From NCBI GenBank assembly GCA_958438185.1, contig CAUBQU010000001.1, forward strand, positions 1-21,511: 21,511 nucleotides of DNA. The letters are read 5' to 3'. The notes under the pieces were generated by a model. That model was not told the origin of the DNA and made no database searches. It worked only from the letters and a program-made list of their open reading frames with translations. Positions 1 through 7,127 of this stretch are shown here, piece by piece (the first letter of the stretch is position 1; every line of letters starts with the position of its first letter). The stretch comes from an uncultured Oscillospiraceae bacterium (GTDB lineage: Bacteria > Bacillota > Clostridia > Oscillospirales > Oscillospiraceae). A program made the translations under genes and the position numbers.

Positions 1-40
1 GAGGAAAAACCGCCGACATCGCCGGGATGGCGTTTTCTAG
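1..40 (+). CDS. C-terminal tail of an upstream gene (partial, product unknown)
   Basis: One plus-strand frame is open from the left edge and stops with TAG at 38-40, giving a very basic tail of about twelve residues (RKNRRHRRDGVF). The stop lies directly before the GGAGG ribosome binding site of the MBOAT gene, 14 bases from its start, which is the spacing expected inside an operon. In MBOAT/SGNH loci this position can hold another envelope gene, but so little is visible that no product can be named. The frame could be open by chance. Confidence 0.35.
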   Translation, partial: RKNRRHRRDGVF

Positions 41-54
41 GGAGGATCTTTTCA

Positions 55-1647
55 GTGTCGATCACATCCGGGAGCTTTTTGCTCTTTGCACTGGCTTTGA
101 CGGTGCTCTATTTTTTGGTACCAAAGCACGGGCAGTGGATGCTGCTGCTTTTGGCCAGTGCCGTTTTCTACTGCGCCGCCGGGCTGCAGTATGGGGCCTA
201 TATTCTCTTTACCGCGCTCTCGACCTATTGCGGCGCTCGTTGGATCGGCCGCCTGGCCGCCCAGCAGCAGGCTTATCTGAAAGCGAATAAGGAACAGCTG
301 AGCCGGGAGGAAAAGAAGGCCTATAAGGCTGGGAACAAGGCCCGGCGCAAGGCCGTTATGATCGCGGCGCTGCTTTTGAATTTCGGCCTGCTTGCTGTGT
401 TTAAGTATGGCGACTTTGTGCTGACCCAGCTCAACCGGGCGGCAGCGCTGCTGGGCAGCGGGCCGGTCCATGGGCCCTTGGGGCTGATTGCGCCGCTGGG
501 TATCTCGTTTTATACGTTCCAATCCATGGGATACCTGGTGGATGTCTACTGGGAGAAATGCGCGCCGGAGAAGAACATTGCGCGGATGCTGCTGTTTGTC
601 TCTTTCTTCCCGCAGATCATCCAGGGGCCAATCAGTAATTTCTCGCAGCTGGCGCCGCAGCTGTATGCGCCGCATTCTTTCTCCGCCGCCCGCCTGGGGT
701 CAGGTCTGCAGCGGATGCTCTGGGGCTTTTTTAAAAAGCTCGTCATTGCCGATACGCTGGCGCCGTATGTGCAGGCAGTGTTTGCCAATTACACGGAATA
801 TTCCGGCGTCACGGTGCTGGTAGGTGCGTTTTTATATAGCGCGCAGATTTATGCGGATTTTTCCGGCTACATGGATATCGTCTGTGGCCTTTGCGAGATC
901 TGGGGCATCCAGCTGGCGGAGAATTTCCAGCGGCCCTATTTTTCCAAATCTATTGCCGAATACTGGCGGCGGTGGCATATCACGTTGGGGGAATGGTTCA
1001 AGACCTATCTCTACTACCCTGTCGCGGTATCCCACTTTGCCCGCAATGCCGGCAAGCGCTGGCAAAAGCGCTTTGGCGGCTCCGTCGGCAAAACGATTCC
1101 GGCGACGGTTGCCCTCCTAATCGTCTGGCTGACGACCGGCCTGTGGCACGGCGCCAGCTGGGCCTATATCGCCTGGGGTGGCGTCAACGGCGCGTTTATC
1201 ATTTTCTCTTTGTGGATGGAGCCAGTCTATCTGCGCTGGAAGCAGGCGCTGCATATCCGGGAGGATCGCTGGCTCTGGCGCGCGTTCCAGACTCTGCGGA
1301 CGTTCTGCTTGGTGACGGTCATCAAGGTCCTGCCGGAGGTAGGCGGCCTGCGCCGGGGGCTGGGCCTTTGGAAGCAGGTCGTGACAAATTGGCATTTGCC
1401 GGAGACGTGGCAGGCGCTGTTTCCCTATGCCGATACCTGGATCAATCTGGCGGTGATCGGCGGCGGCCTGGTTTTGATGCTGGCTGCCAGCCTGCTGCAG
1501 CGCAAGCAGCCGGTGCGCGCTTTCCTGATGGAAAAACCAATGGTGCTGCGCTATACGATCTATTTTGTGTTACTGGGGGCGATCCTGCTCTTTGGCTGCT
1601 ACGGCGAAGGCTTTGACCCGCAGGACTTTATGTACTTCAAGTTCTAA
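55..1647 (+). CDS. MBOAT family membrane-bound O-acyltransferase (DltB/AlgI-like)
   Basis: A polytopic membrane protein of 530 residues that probably moves an acyl group across the membrane onto an extracellular polymer, as DltB does for D-alanine and AlgI for acetyl groups. Many hydrophobic segments are visible from residue 5 onward. The family signature is clear: YWRRWHITLGEWFKTYLYYP around residues 303-322 with His308, and LWHGASW with the presumed catalytic His365. The start is GTG at 55, chosen because GGAGG lies at 41-45 and the next residues already form the first membrane helix. The following gene begins 12 bases after its stop and encodes an SGNH-fold partner, the usual arrangement for surface acylation. 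No dltA or dltC is visible, so D-alanylation cannot be claimed. The acceptor polymer is unknown. Confidence 0.9.
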   Translation: MSITSGSFLLFALALTVLYFLVPKHGQWMLLLLASAVFYCAAGLQYGAYILFTALSTYCGARWIGRLAAQQQAYLKANKEQLSREEKKAYKAGNKARRKAVMIAALLLNFGLLAVFKYGDFVLTQLNRAAALLGSGPVHGPLGLIAPLGISFYTFQSMGYLVDVYWEKCAPEKNIARMLLFVSFFPQIIQGPISNFSQLAPQLYAPHSFSAARLGSGLQRMLWGFFKKLVIADTLAPYVQAVFANYTEYSGVTVLVGAFLYSAQIYADFSGYMDIVCGLCEIWGIQLAENFQRPYFSKSIAEYWRRWHITLGEWFKTYLYYPVAVSHFARNAGKRWQKRFGGSVGKTIPATVALLIVWLTTGLWHGASWAYIAWGGVNGAFIIFSLWMEPVYLRWKQALHIREDRWLWRAFQTLRTFCLVTVIKVLPEVGGLRRGLGLWKQVVTNWHLPETWQALFPYADTWINLAVIGGGLVLMLAASLLQRKQPVRAFLMEKPMVLRYTIYFVLLGAILLFGCYGEGFDPQDFMYFKF

Positions 1648-1659
1648 GGAGGCGCGGGG

Positions 1660-2673
1660 ATGAAAAAAACATGCAAAACGCTGCTCGCCCTGCTGCTGCT
1701 TGCCGCTGCGCTCTGGGGCCTGTGCACCGCCGTCACGCCGCTTTTGACGCCAAAGCGCTACGACTACGGCTGCCTGTGGCAGGCCTATGAAAAGGAGGAC
1801 CGCAACTCAATCGACGTGATGTTCTTCGGTTCCTCCATCGCTTATTGCGATGTCATCCCGGCGATGATTTATCAACAGACGGGACTGACCTCCTACACCA
1901 TGGCTGGGCCGACCCAGACGATGCCGCAGACCTATTATTACATCCGCCAGGCCCTGGAGACCCAGAGTCCTGCAACGATGTTTGTCGAGGTGACAGCGCT
2001 GTTTTACCCGGTGCACCAGGAGTTTGATGCGGTCAATATCGGCTATATGCCGAACGGCTGGAACAAGTGGCGGGCGATGGCTGCTTCGACAGCGCCCAGT
2101 ACCTGGATTCGCTATCTGCTGCCGCTCTATAACTACCACTACCGCTGGAGCCAACTGCAGCCGGACGACTATACCCGCGCCCGGGAGGGCTATGACCTGG
2201 ACCTGCTGGCGGGTTACACCTATCTGCCCCGTACGACGCCGTTCCCGGAGATGGAGCCCAAGGGTGAGACCTATACGGCGGCAGAGTATGAAAAGAACGA
2301 GGCATATCTCCTGAAGATCCGGGACCTCTGCGCGGAAAAGGGGATCCGCTTGGTGCTCTACCTCTCGCCCCGGTGCAACACCCTCTCCCAGGAGAGCCAG
2401 GACCGCCTGGCGGCGACGCTGGAAAAGGCACAGGTATCATTTGTGGATTTTGACACGCAAAAGGCTGCCATCGGGCTGGACCCGCTGACGGATTATTATG
2501 ACCGCTCCCATCTCAACGCCCAGGGAGCGGAGAAATTCACGCAATACCTCAGCGATTACCTGGAAAACACCCTGGTGCTGACGCCCCAAGCGGGCCACGA
2601 TAATGCGCTGTGGCAGCGCCGGATCGACTTTCTGAACGAGCTGCGTCAGCAGACGAAGGAAGCTGCGCAATAA
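1660..2673 (+). CDS. DltD/AlgX-like SGNH-fold acyltransferase partner of the MBOAT protein
   Basis: A 337-residue protein with an N-terminal signal anchor (basic MKKTCK followed by a leucine/alanine-rich helix, residues 7-25), so the catalytic part should lie outside the membrane. The SGNH signature is present: GSS at 57-59 (block I serine) and D281-R-S-H284, followed by LNAQG, the DxxH block near the C-terminus. Such proteins act with an MBOAT channel to transfer acyl groups onto teichoic acid, cellulose or exopolysaccharide. AAGGAGG precedes the ATG, and the gene is 12 bases behind the MBOAT gene, so the two are co-transcribed. It ends at a strong hairpin. Whether the substrate is D-alanine, acetate or another acyl group cannot be read from the sequence. 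Confidence 0.82.
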   Translation: MKKTCKTLLALLLLAAALWGLCTAVTPLLTPKRYDYGCLWQAYEKEDRNSIDVMFFGSSIAYCDVIPAMIYQQTGLTSYTMAGPTQTMPQTYYYIRQALETQSPATMFVEVTALFYPVHQEFDAVNIGYMPNGWNKWRAMAASTAPSTWIRYLLPLYNYHYRWSQLQPDDYTRAREGYDLDLLAGYTYLPRTTPFPEMEPKGETYTAAEYEKNEAYLLKIRDLCAEKGIRLVLYLSPRCNTLSQESQDRLAATLEKAQVSFVDFDTQKAAIGLDPLTDYYDRSHLNAQGAEKFTQYLSDYLENTLVLTPQAGHDNALWQRRIDFLNELRQQTKEAAQ

Positions 2674-2681
2674 CATTAAAA

Positions 2682-2705
2682 CGGCAGGAGCCAAAGCTCC
2701 TGCCG
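2682..2705. terminator. Bidirectional intrinsic terminator between SGNH gene and glgB
   Basis: A perfect 10-bp stem, CGGCAGGAGC (2682-2691) and GCTCCTGCCG (2696-2705), closes a 4-base loop. On the minus strand it is followed by TTTTAATGTTA. On the plus strand it is followed by the weaker CTTTATGTTA. It sits between two convergent genes, 9 bases after the SGNH stop and 18 bases after the glgB stop, so it can serve both, better for glgB. Confidence 0.85.
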
Positions 2706-2722
2706 CTTTATGTTATCTGGGT

Positions 2723-4717
2723 TCAACCCTTTTCCTCCCGCAGGACGATCGCCGTCCGGCTGGGGAGGTAGATGGGAAAGCCGATGCGGCCGTCGGGGCC
2801 GGGGGCGGCTTCGTAGCGCTGCGCACTGGAGATGCGGCCTTGGCCGCCGAAGGCGGCGCGGTCCGTATCGAGCAGGACGGTGAACGTCCCGGCCCGGCCG
2901 GTGGGCAGGAAGAAGGCGGGGTAAGAGGTCTGCGGACTAAAGTTAAAGGCGAAGAAGGTCCCGCCTCGCCGGTAGACGATGAGTCCCTCCTGGTTGGAAA
3001 TATAAAGCTGCTGGCTCTTGCCGCGGAACAGGCGGCAGCGGCGGGCCAGCGCGATCATGGCGGCGTCGAAAGCGTCGAGCGCGCCGTAGCGCAGCGTGGG
3101 GTCATCCGCCAGGCTCCACTGGCGGCGGCAGTATTGGTAGCTCCAGCCGTTGCCCGCCCGGGGGAAGTCGATCCACTCGGGGTGGCCAAATTCGTTGCCC
3201 ATAAAGGTCAGGTAGCCCTCGCCGCCTAAACTCAAGGTCAGCAGGCGGATCATCTTGTGCAAGGCCATGCCCCGGTCGATGACGAGGTTTTCTTTGTCCT
3301 TGGCCATATTCCAGTACATTTCTGCGTCGCACAGGCGGAACATGACGGTCTTGTCCCCCACCAGCGCCTGGTCGTGGGATTCGACATAGGCGATGACCGG
3401 TTCCTTTGGCCGCCGCCCCGTCAGCTCGTACCAGATATTCCAGAGGTCCCAGTCCTCGTCCCGCCGTTCCTTCAGGATGCGGATCCAGAGGTCCGGGATG
3501 CCCATGGCCAGGCGATAGTCGAAGCCGATGCCGCCGTCTTCGACCGGCAGGCAGAGCCCCGGCATGGCAGAGGTGTCCTCCGCGATGGTGATGGCAGCGG
3601 GGTTGACCTGGCGCACCAGCGTATTGGCCAGCTGCAGATAAGTCACGGCCTCGGTATTGGTATTGGGAGAGAAGTATTTATCGTAATGGTCGAAGGCGGC
3701 GCCCAGCCCGTGGTCATGGTAGAGCATGGAGGTGACGCCGTCAAAGCGGAAGCCGTCGAAGTGGTACTCTGTCAGCCAGTATTTGAGATTGGAGAGGAGG
3801 AAATGGAGCACCTCGTGCTTGCCGTATTGGAAGCACTTGGTGTCCCAGGCAGCATGGGTCCCCCGGGGGCCGGGGTGGAAGAATTGATCGGGTGTCCCGT
3901 CAAATTCGTTGATGCCCTCCCGGGTGTTTTTCGCCGCATGGGAGTGGACGACATCCAGCAGCACGGCGATGCCCAGCCTATGGGCTGCGTCGATCAACGC
4001 CTTGAGCTGGTCCGGCGTGCCGAAGCGGGAGGAGGCGGCGAAGAAATTCGTCACCTGATAGCCGAAGGAGGCATAGTACGGGTGCTCCATGATGGCCATG
4101 ATCTGAATGGTGTTATAGCCCAGCCGCTTGACCCGGGGCAGGACCTGCGCGCGGAATTCGTCATAGGTGCCGACGCCCGGCTTTTCCTGGGCCATGCCGA
4201 TATGGCATTCGTAGATATAAAGGGTCTTCTGCGGGCGGAAGGCCGCATCGTGCCACTGGTATGGCGCAGGCGGCGCATAGATGACGGCGTTCCAGGCCCC
4301 GGTCTCCGGCTCCTGGACGACATAGTGGGCATAGAGGGGGATGCGGTCCAGGTACTGTCCGTTTTTTTGCACGATGGCAAGGAGCCGCTGACCGTGGCGC
4401 AGTGCGTCGCGGCCTGGCAGGAAGACTTCAAAGACGCCGCCCTCCCGACGGGTCATGGGGCAGGCGCGGCGGTCCCAGCCGTTAAAATCGCCGGTCAGAT
4501 ACATCGCATCCGCGCCCGGCGCCCACTCCCGGTACCACCAGCCGTCTGCCTGCCGGTGGAAGCCGAAGTACGCCGCGCCGTCTGCAAAGGCGGCAAGGTC
4601 TTGCCCGTCCGGCAGCAGCGCCGCCAGGCGCTTGTGATAGTTTTCCATCCGCAGGGCAAGATCCCCTTGGTATGGCCGCAGCAGCGGGTCAATTTGCAGA
4701 ATCGGAAGCTCCTTCAT
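2723..4717 (-). CDS. glgB: 1,4-alpha-glucan branching enzyme, eukaryote-like GH13 subfamily 8 type
   Basis: A 664-residue cytoplasmic enzyme that cuts alpha-1,4-glucan chains and re-attaches them by alpha-1,6 bonds, making glycogen branches. Residues 1-160 include a CBM48-type beta domain (WAPGADAMYLTGDFNGWDRR). The GH13 barrel follows, with nucleophile Asp326 in DGFRFDGVTSMLYHDHGLG, acid/base Glu380 in TIAEDTSAMPG and transition-state Asp449 in VESHDQAL. A C-terminal beta domain closes the protein. The DGFRFDGVTSMLY signature is that of the plant/animal/yeast-type group (GH13_8), not the usual bacterial GH13_9 form (DGLRVDAVASMLY). The start has a good site (TGGAGGG before ATG). No other glycogen gene is adjacent; its upstream neighbour on the same strand is an AAA ATPase 82 bases away, so the operon link is only positional. 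Confidence 0.95.
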   Translation of the reverse strand: MKELPILQIDPLLRPYQGDLALRMENYHKRLAALLPDGQDLAAFADGAAYFGFHRQADGWWYREWAPGADAMYLTGDFNGWDRRACPMTRREGGVFEVFLPGRDALRHGQRLLAIVQKNGQYLDRIPLYAHYVVQEPETGAWNAVIYAPPAPYQWHDAAFRPQKTLYIYECHIGMAQEKPGVGTYDEFRAQVLPRVKRLGYNTIQIMAIMEHPYYASFGYQVTNFFAASSRFGTPDQLKALIDAAHRLGIAVLLDVVHSHAAKNTREGINEFDGTPDQFFHPGPRGTHAAWDTKCFQYGKHEVLHFLLSNLKYWLTEYHFDGFRFDGVTSMLYHDHGLGAAFDHYDKYFSPNTNTEAVTYLQLANTLVRQVNPAAITIAEDTSAMPGLCLPVEDGGIGFDYRLAMGIPDLWIRILKERRDEDWDLWNIWYELTGRRPKEPVIAYVESHDQALVGDKTVMFRLCDAEMYWNMAKDKENLVIDRGMALHKMIRLLTLSLGGEGYLTFMGNEFGHPEWIDFPRAGNGWSYQYCRRQWSLADDPTLRYGALDAFDAAMIALARRCRLFRGKSQQLYISNQEGLIVYRRGGTFFAFNFSPQTSYPAFFLPTGRAGTFTVLLDTDRAAFGGQGRISSAQRYEAAPGPDGRIGFPIYLPSRTAIVLREEKG

Positions 4718-4799
4718 ACGTTACCCTCCAGGCGGCAGCCGGTCTGGCAGCCGCGTGAAACCGATTGCGGCAGCAGATGCCGCGTTACTATTGGTGGCG

Positions 4800-6065
4800 T
4801 TACAGGCAAAAGGCCGCGTACATGGGCAGGCAGGCCAGCCCTTTCTCCTGGGTGAAATTCCGGCTGCCGAAGCAGTAGGGCTGCAGCGCCGGGTACTTTT
4901 TGCGTAGCGATGCCAGTCGGGTGGCCTGATAGCGGCTGCCGGGCTCCGGCAGCACGGCGGTCATCCCCGTTTCCCGCTGCAGCAGGAACGGCGCGGCCTG
5001 GCCAAAGCGGCCCTGCCAGAAGTACAGGGGATAGCCCTGGGCGTCAAACTGCTGGGCCAGATAATTCTGCGCCAGCAGCTGCCCGGCGACGCCGCCGTTT
5101 TCCGGGGCCAGCGCGGCGGGGGTGATGCCCGCCCGGGCGGCCAGCAGGCCGACGTCGCTCAAGTAGAGCCGGTCCTGCGCCGGGATGACCTGGGCTTCCG
5201 CCGGGGCCAGGGGCAGGCGCAGCTGGCGGCTCTCTAACACGATCCCCGCGAATTTCAGCCAGGAAATGCTCCCGCCGAATTGCTGGGCGGGGCTGGGGGC
5301 GCGTTTCGCGGTAAGCTGCGCTGGGATCGCGCTGTAGCAGCTGCGGATCTGGACCGTCTCGGCGGCTGTGGCATACTTGGCCATGTCCGCCGTATAATTT
5401 TCCAGGATCTCCCGCCCGATGGCAGCTGTTTCTGGGTAGCTGCCAGTCTGCAAAAACTGCAGGATGCTGGCCGGCATACCGCCCACCAGGAGGTACTCCC
5501 GGTACAGGGCCGTCGCCTTTTCGTCCAATTCCTGCGGCATGGGGGTCATCGAGGCAAAGTGCTGGCGAATCTCGGCCGCCAGCTCGTCCTCCCCCTTGGC
5601 CCAGAGGTACTCTTCAAAGTCAAAGGGATGCAGCGTCAGCGAGGCGACCCGGCCGACGGGGAAGGAGTAATTTTGCCGGTTGACCGCCACGCCCAGCAGG
5701 CTGCCGGAGGCGGCGATATGATACTCCGGCATTTGCTCGCAGAAGTATTTCAGCGCTGTCAGCGCTCGCTCACAGGCCTGGATCTCATCGAGGATGATGA
5801 GCGTCTGGCCAGGCAGGATGCGCTCTCCGGTCAGGGCGCTGATATAGCGCAGCAGCCGCTCGGGGACGATACCGTCCTGAAAATACTCGACCATTTTCTG
5901 GTTCGTCTCCAGGTTGAGATAGGCGGTGTTTTTAAAATGCGCCCGCCCAAATTCCCGCAGGATATACGTCTTACCGATCTGCCGCGCGCCGCCGAGGATC
6001 AGCGGCATCCGGCCCGTCTCTTTTTCCTTCCAGGCAAGCAGCTGGGATTCAATTTTTCGTTTCAT
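4800..6065 (-). CDS. AAA ATPase with C-terminal DUF4143 domain, nuclease motif degraded
   Basis: A 421-residue P-loop ATPase of the large DUF4143 family, whose cellular role is poorly known. The N-terminal ATPase shows Walker A GGARQIGKT (Lys32), LNLETN, Walker B LIILDEI (Asp93, Glu94) and the sensor-like ASGSLLGV. The DUF4143 part follows with TADMAKY, SIPAQL and LYLSDVGLLAARAGI, and the protein ends with the family's usual LP-Y-AAFC-hydrophobic tail. Family members normally carry PD-(D/E)xK-like residues near the C-terminus (ENYVAQEL, then EvDF and EVK). Here these read QNYLAQQF, AAPF and VLPE, so the acidic and lysine residues are missing. The start has GGAGG 8-12 bases upstream and lies 36 bases after the nfo stop, which suggests one transcript. 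It is intact, so probably a functional ATPase. Confidence 0.85.
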   Translation of the reverse strand: MKRKIESQLLAWKEKETGRMPLILGGARQIGKTYILREFGRAHFKNTAYLNLETNQKMVEYFQDGIVPERLLRYISALTGERILPGQTLIILDEIQACERALTALKYFCEQMPEYHIAASGSLLGVAVNRQNYSFPVGRVASLTLHPFDFEEYLWAKGEDELAAEIRQHFASMTPMPQELDEKATALYREYLLVGGMPASILQFLQTGSYPETAAIGREILENYTADMAKYATAAETVQIRSCYSAIPAQLTAKRAPSPAQQFGGSISWLKFAGIVLESRQLRLPLAPAEAQVIPAQDRLYLSDVGLLAARAGITPAALAPENGGVAGQLLAQNYLAQQFDAQGYPLYFWQGRFGQAAPFLLQRETGMTAVLPEPGSRYQATRLASLRKKYPALQPYCFGSRNFTQEKGLACLPMYAAFCL

Positions 6066-6101
6066 AGTGCAGCGCCTCCGTCTGTGCTGGGGTATCTCTA
6101 T

Positions 6102-6938
6102 TTATGCTGTTTCGTAAAGCGTACGCAGTAGGGTGATCTCCTGGGCGTAGCCCATGTCGTCGTTTGGGGTCTCCAGGATAAAGGGCAGGTCCCGCAGGGC
6201 GGGGTGCCGGATGATGCGGCCGATGGCCGCGAGAGAGAGCTTGCCCTCCGTGATCCGGGCGTGCCGGTCCTTGTGGCTGCCGCAGGCATTGAGACTGTTG
6301 TTCAGGTGGACTGCCTTGAGGCGGTCCAGGCCGATGGACTGGTCAAACGCTGTGAGAACACCGTCCAGGTCATGCTCCAGATCATACCCGGCGTCCCAGA
6401 CATGGCAGGTATCCAGGCAGACGCCGACATATTGGGGCAGGGCCACCTGGTCGATGATCTGCCGCAGCTGGGAGAATTCCCCGCCGACCTCCGTGCCTTT
6501 CCCGGCCATCGTCTCCAGCAATACCGTCGTCTCCTGGCCCTCGGTCAGGACTTCGTTCAGCAGCTTCGCGATCTTACTGATGCCGGTCTCCAGCCCCTGG
6601 CCGACATGGCTGCCGGGGTGGAAATTGTAGTAATTGCCGGGCGTCCAGGCCATCCGGGCCAGGTCCTCGCGGAAGGCTTGCAGCGCAAATTCCTGCACCT
6701 GGGGCTTGGCCGCGCAGGGGTTGAGGGTATAGGGCGCATGGGCGACCAGCGGGCCGACGTTTTGGGCCCGGCATTCGTCCAAAAACTGGGCGATGTCCGC
6801 CGGGTCAATGGCCTTGGCGCTGCCGCCCCGGGGGTTGCGGGTGAAAAAGGCGAAGGTGTTCGCTCCCAGCGCCGTGGCCCGGCGGACCATCGCCGTATAG
6901 CCGCCGGCGGCGGAAACATGATAACCGATCCGAAGCAT
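6102..6938 (-). CDS. nfo: Deoxyribonuclease IV (endonuclease IV, AP endonuclease)
   Basis: A 278-residue cytoplasmic base-excision-repair enzyme that cleaves DNA 5' of abasic sites and removes blocking 3' groups, using three zinc ions. All expected metal ligands are visible: His67 (VAHAPY), His107 (NFHPGSH), Glu142 (LLETMAG), Asp176 and His179 (CLDTCHVWDAGYD), His211 (AVHLNNS), Asp224 and His226 (KDRH) and Glu256 (ILETPNDD). I chose the ATG at 6938 because MLRIGYHVSAAGG is the family's usual N-terminus and AGGAGGG lies 7 bases upstream. An in-frame ATG 69 bases further out would add residues encoded within the promoter. The gene is first in its unit and divergent from the cardiolipin synthase/endonuclease III unit. 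Confidence 0.95.
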   Translation of the reverse strand: MLRIGYHVSAAGGYTAMVRRATALGANTFAFFTRNPRGGSAKAIDPADIAQFLDECRAQNVGPLVAHAPYTLNPCAAKPQVQEFALQAFREDLARMAWTPGNYYNFHPGSHVGQGLETGISKIAKLLNEVLTEGQETTVLLETMAGKGTEVGGEFSQLRQIIDQVALPQYVGVCLDTCHVWDAGYDLEHDLDGVLTAFDQSIGLDRLKAVHLNNSLNACGSHKDRHARITEGKLSLAAIGRIIRHPALRDLPFILETPNDDMGYAQEITLLRTLYETA

Positions 6939-6974
6939 ACGCCTGCCCTCCTGCGCATAACATTTCTTTTCCTT

Positions 6975-7003
6975 ATTGTAGCGTATTTTACGAAAAAAAA
7001 CAA
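6975..7003 (-). promoter_or_regulatory. Sigma-A-type promoter of nfo
   Basis: Read on the minus strand: -35 TTGTTT (7003-6998), a 17-base spacer, and -10 TACAAT (6980-6975), five of six bases matching consensus. It lies 36 bases upstream of the nfo start codon. The same -35 hexamer and spacer recur in the DUF523 promoter. Confidence 0.7.
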
Positions 7004-7043
7004 CCACTCCCCGGCGCGCGGTTTTCGCGGGCGTGTAAATTCC

Positions 7044-7071
7044 TTGACAAGTTTCCGGACTATGCTAAAAT
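7044..7071 (+). promoter_or_regulatory. Strong sigma-A promoter of the cls-nth unit
   Basis: Perfect -35 TTGACA (7044-7049), a 16-base spacer and -10 TAAAAT (7066-7071) with an extended TGC immediately upstream (7063-7065). It faces away from the nfo promoter, with 40 bases between the two -35 elements. Transcription should begin near 7078, leaving a leader of about 50 bases before the cls ATG. Confidence 0.85.
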
Positions 7072-7127
7072 AATAAGCAGAAAATGCGGAAATCGGCGGA
7101 AAGCAGGCGAAAGGGCGGTGCGCAGCG

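Noticed and set aside
4767..4783. GCGGCA/TGCCGC hairpin between the AAA ATPase and glgB
   Set aside because: The stem is only 6 bp and no T run follows on the minus strand, so it is not supported as a terminator.
3257..4855. Long plus-strand frame (over 500 codons) opposite glgB
   Set aside because: The opposite strand encodes a complete branching enzyme with all catalytic residues. The antisense translation shows no family pattern and no ribosome binding site.
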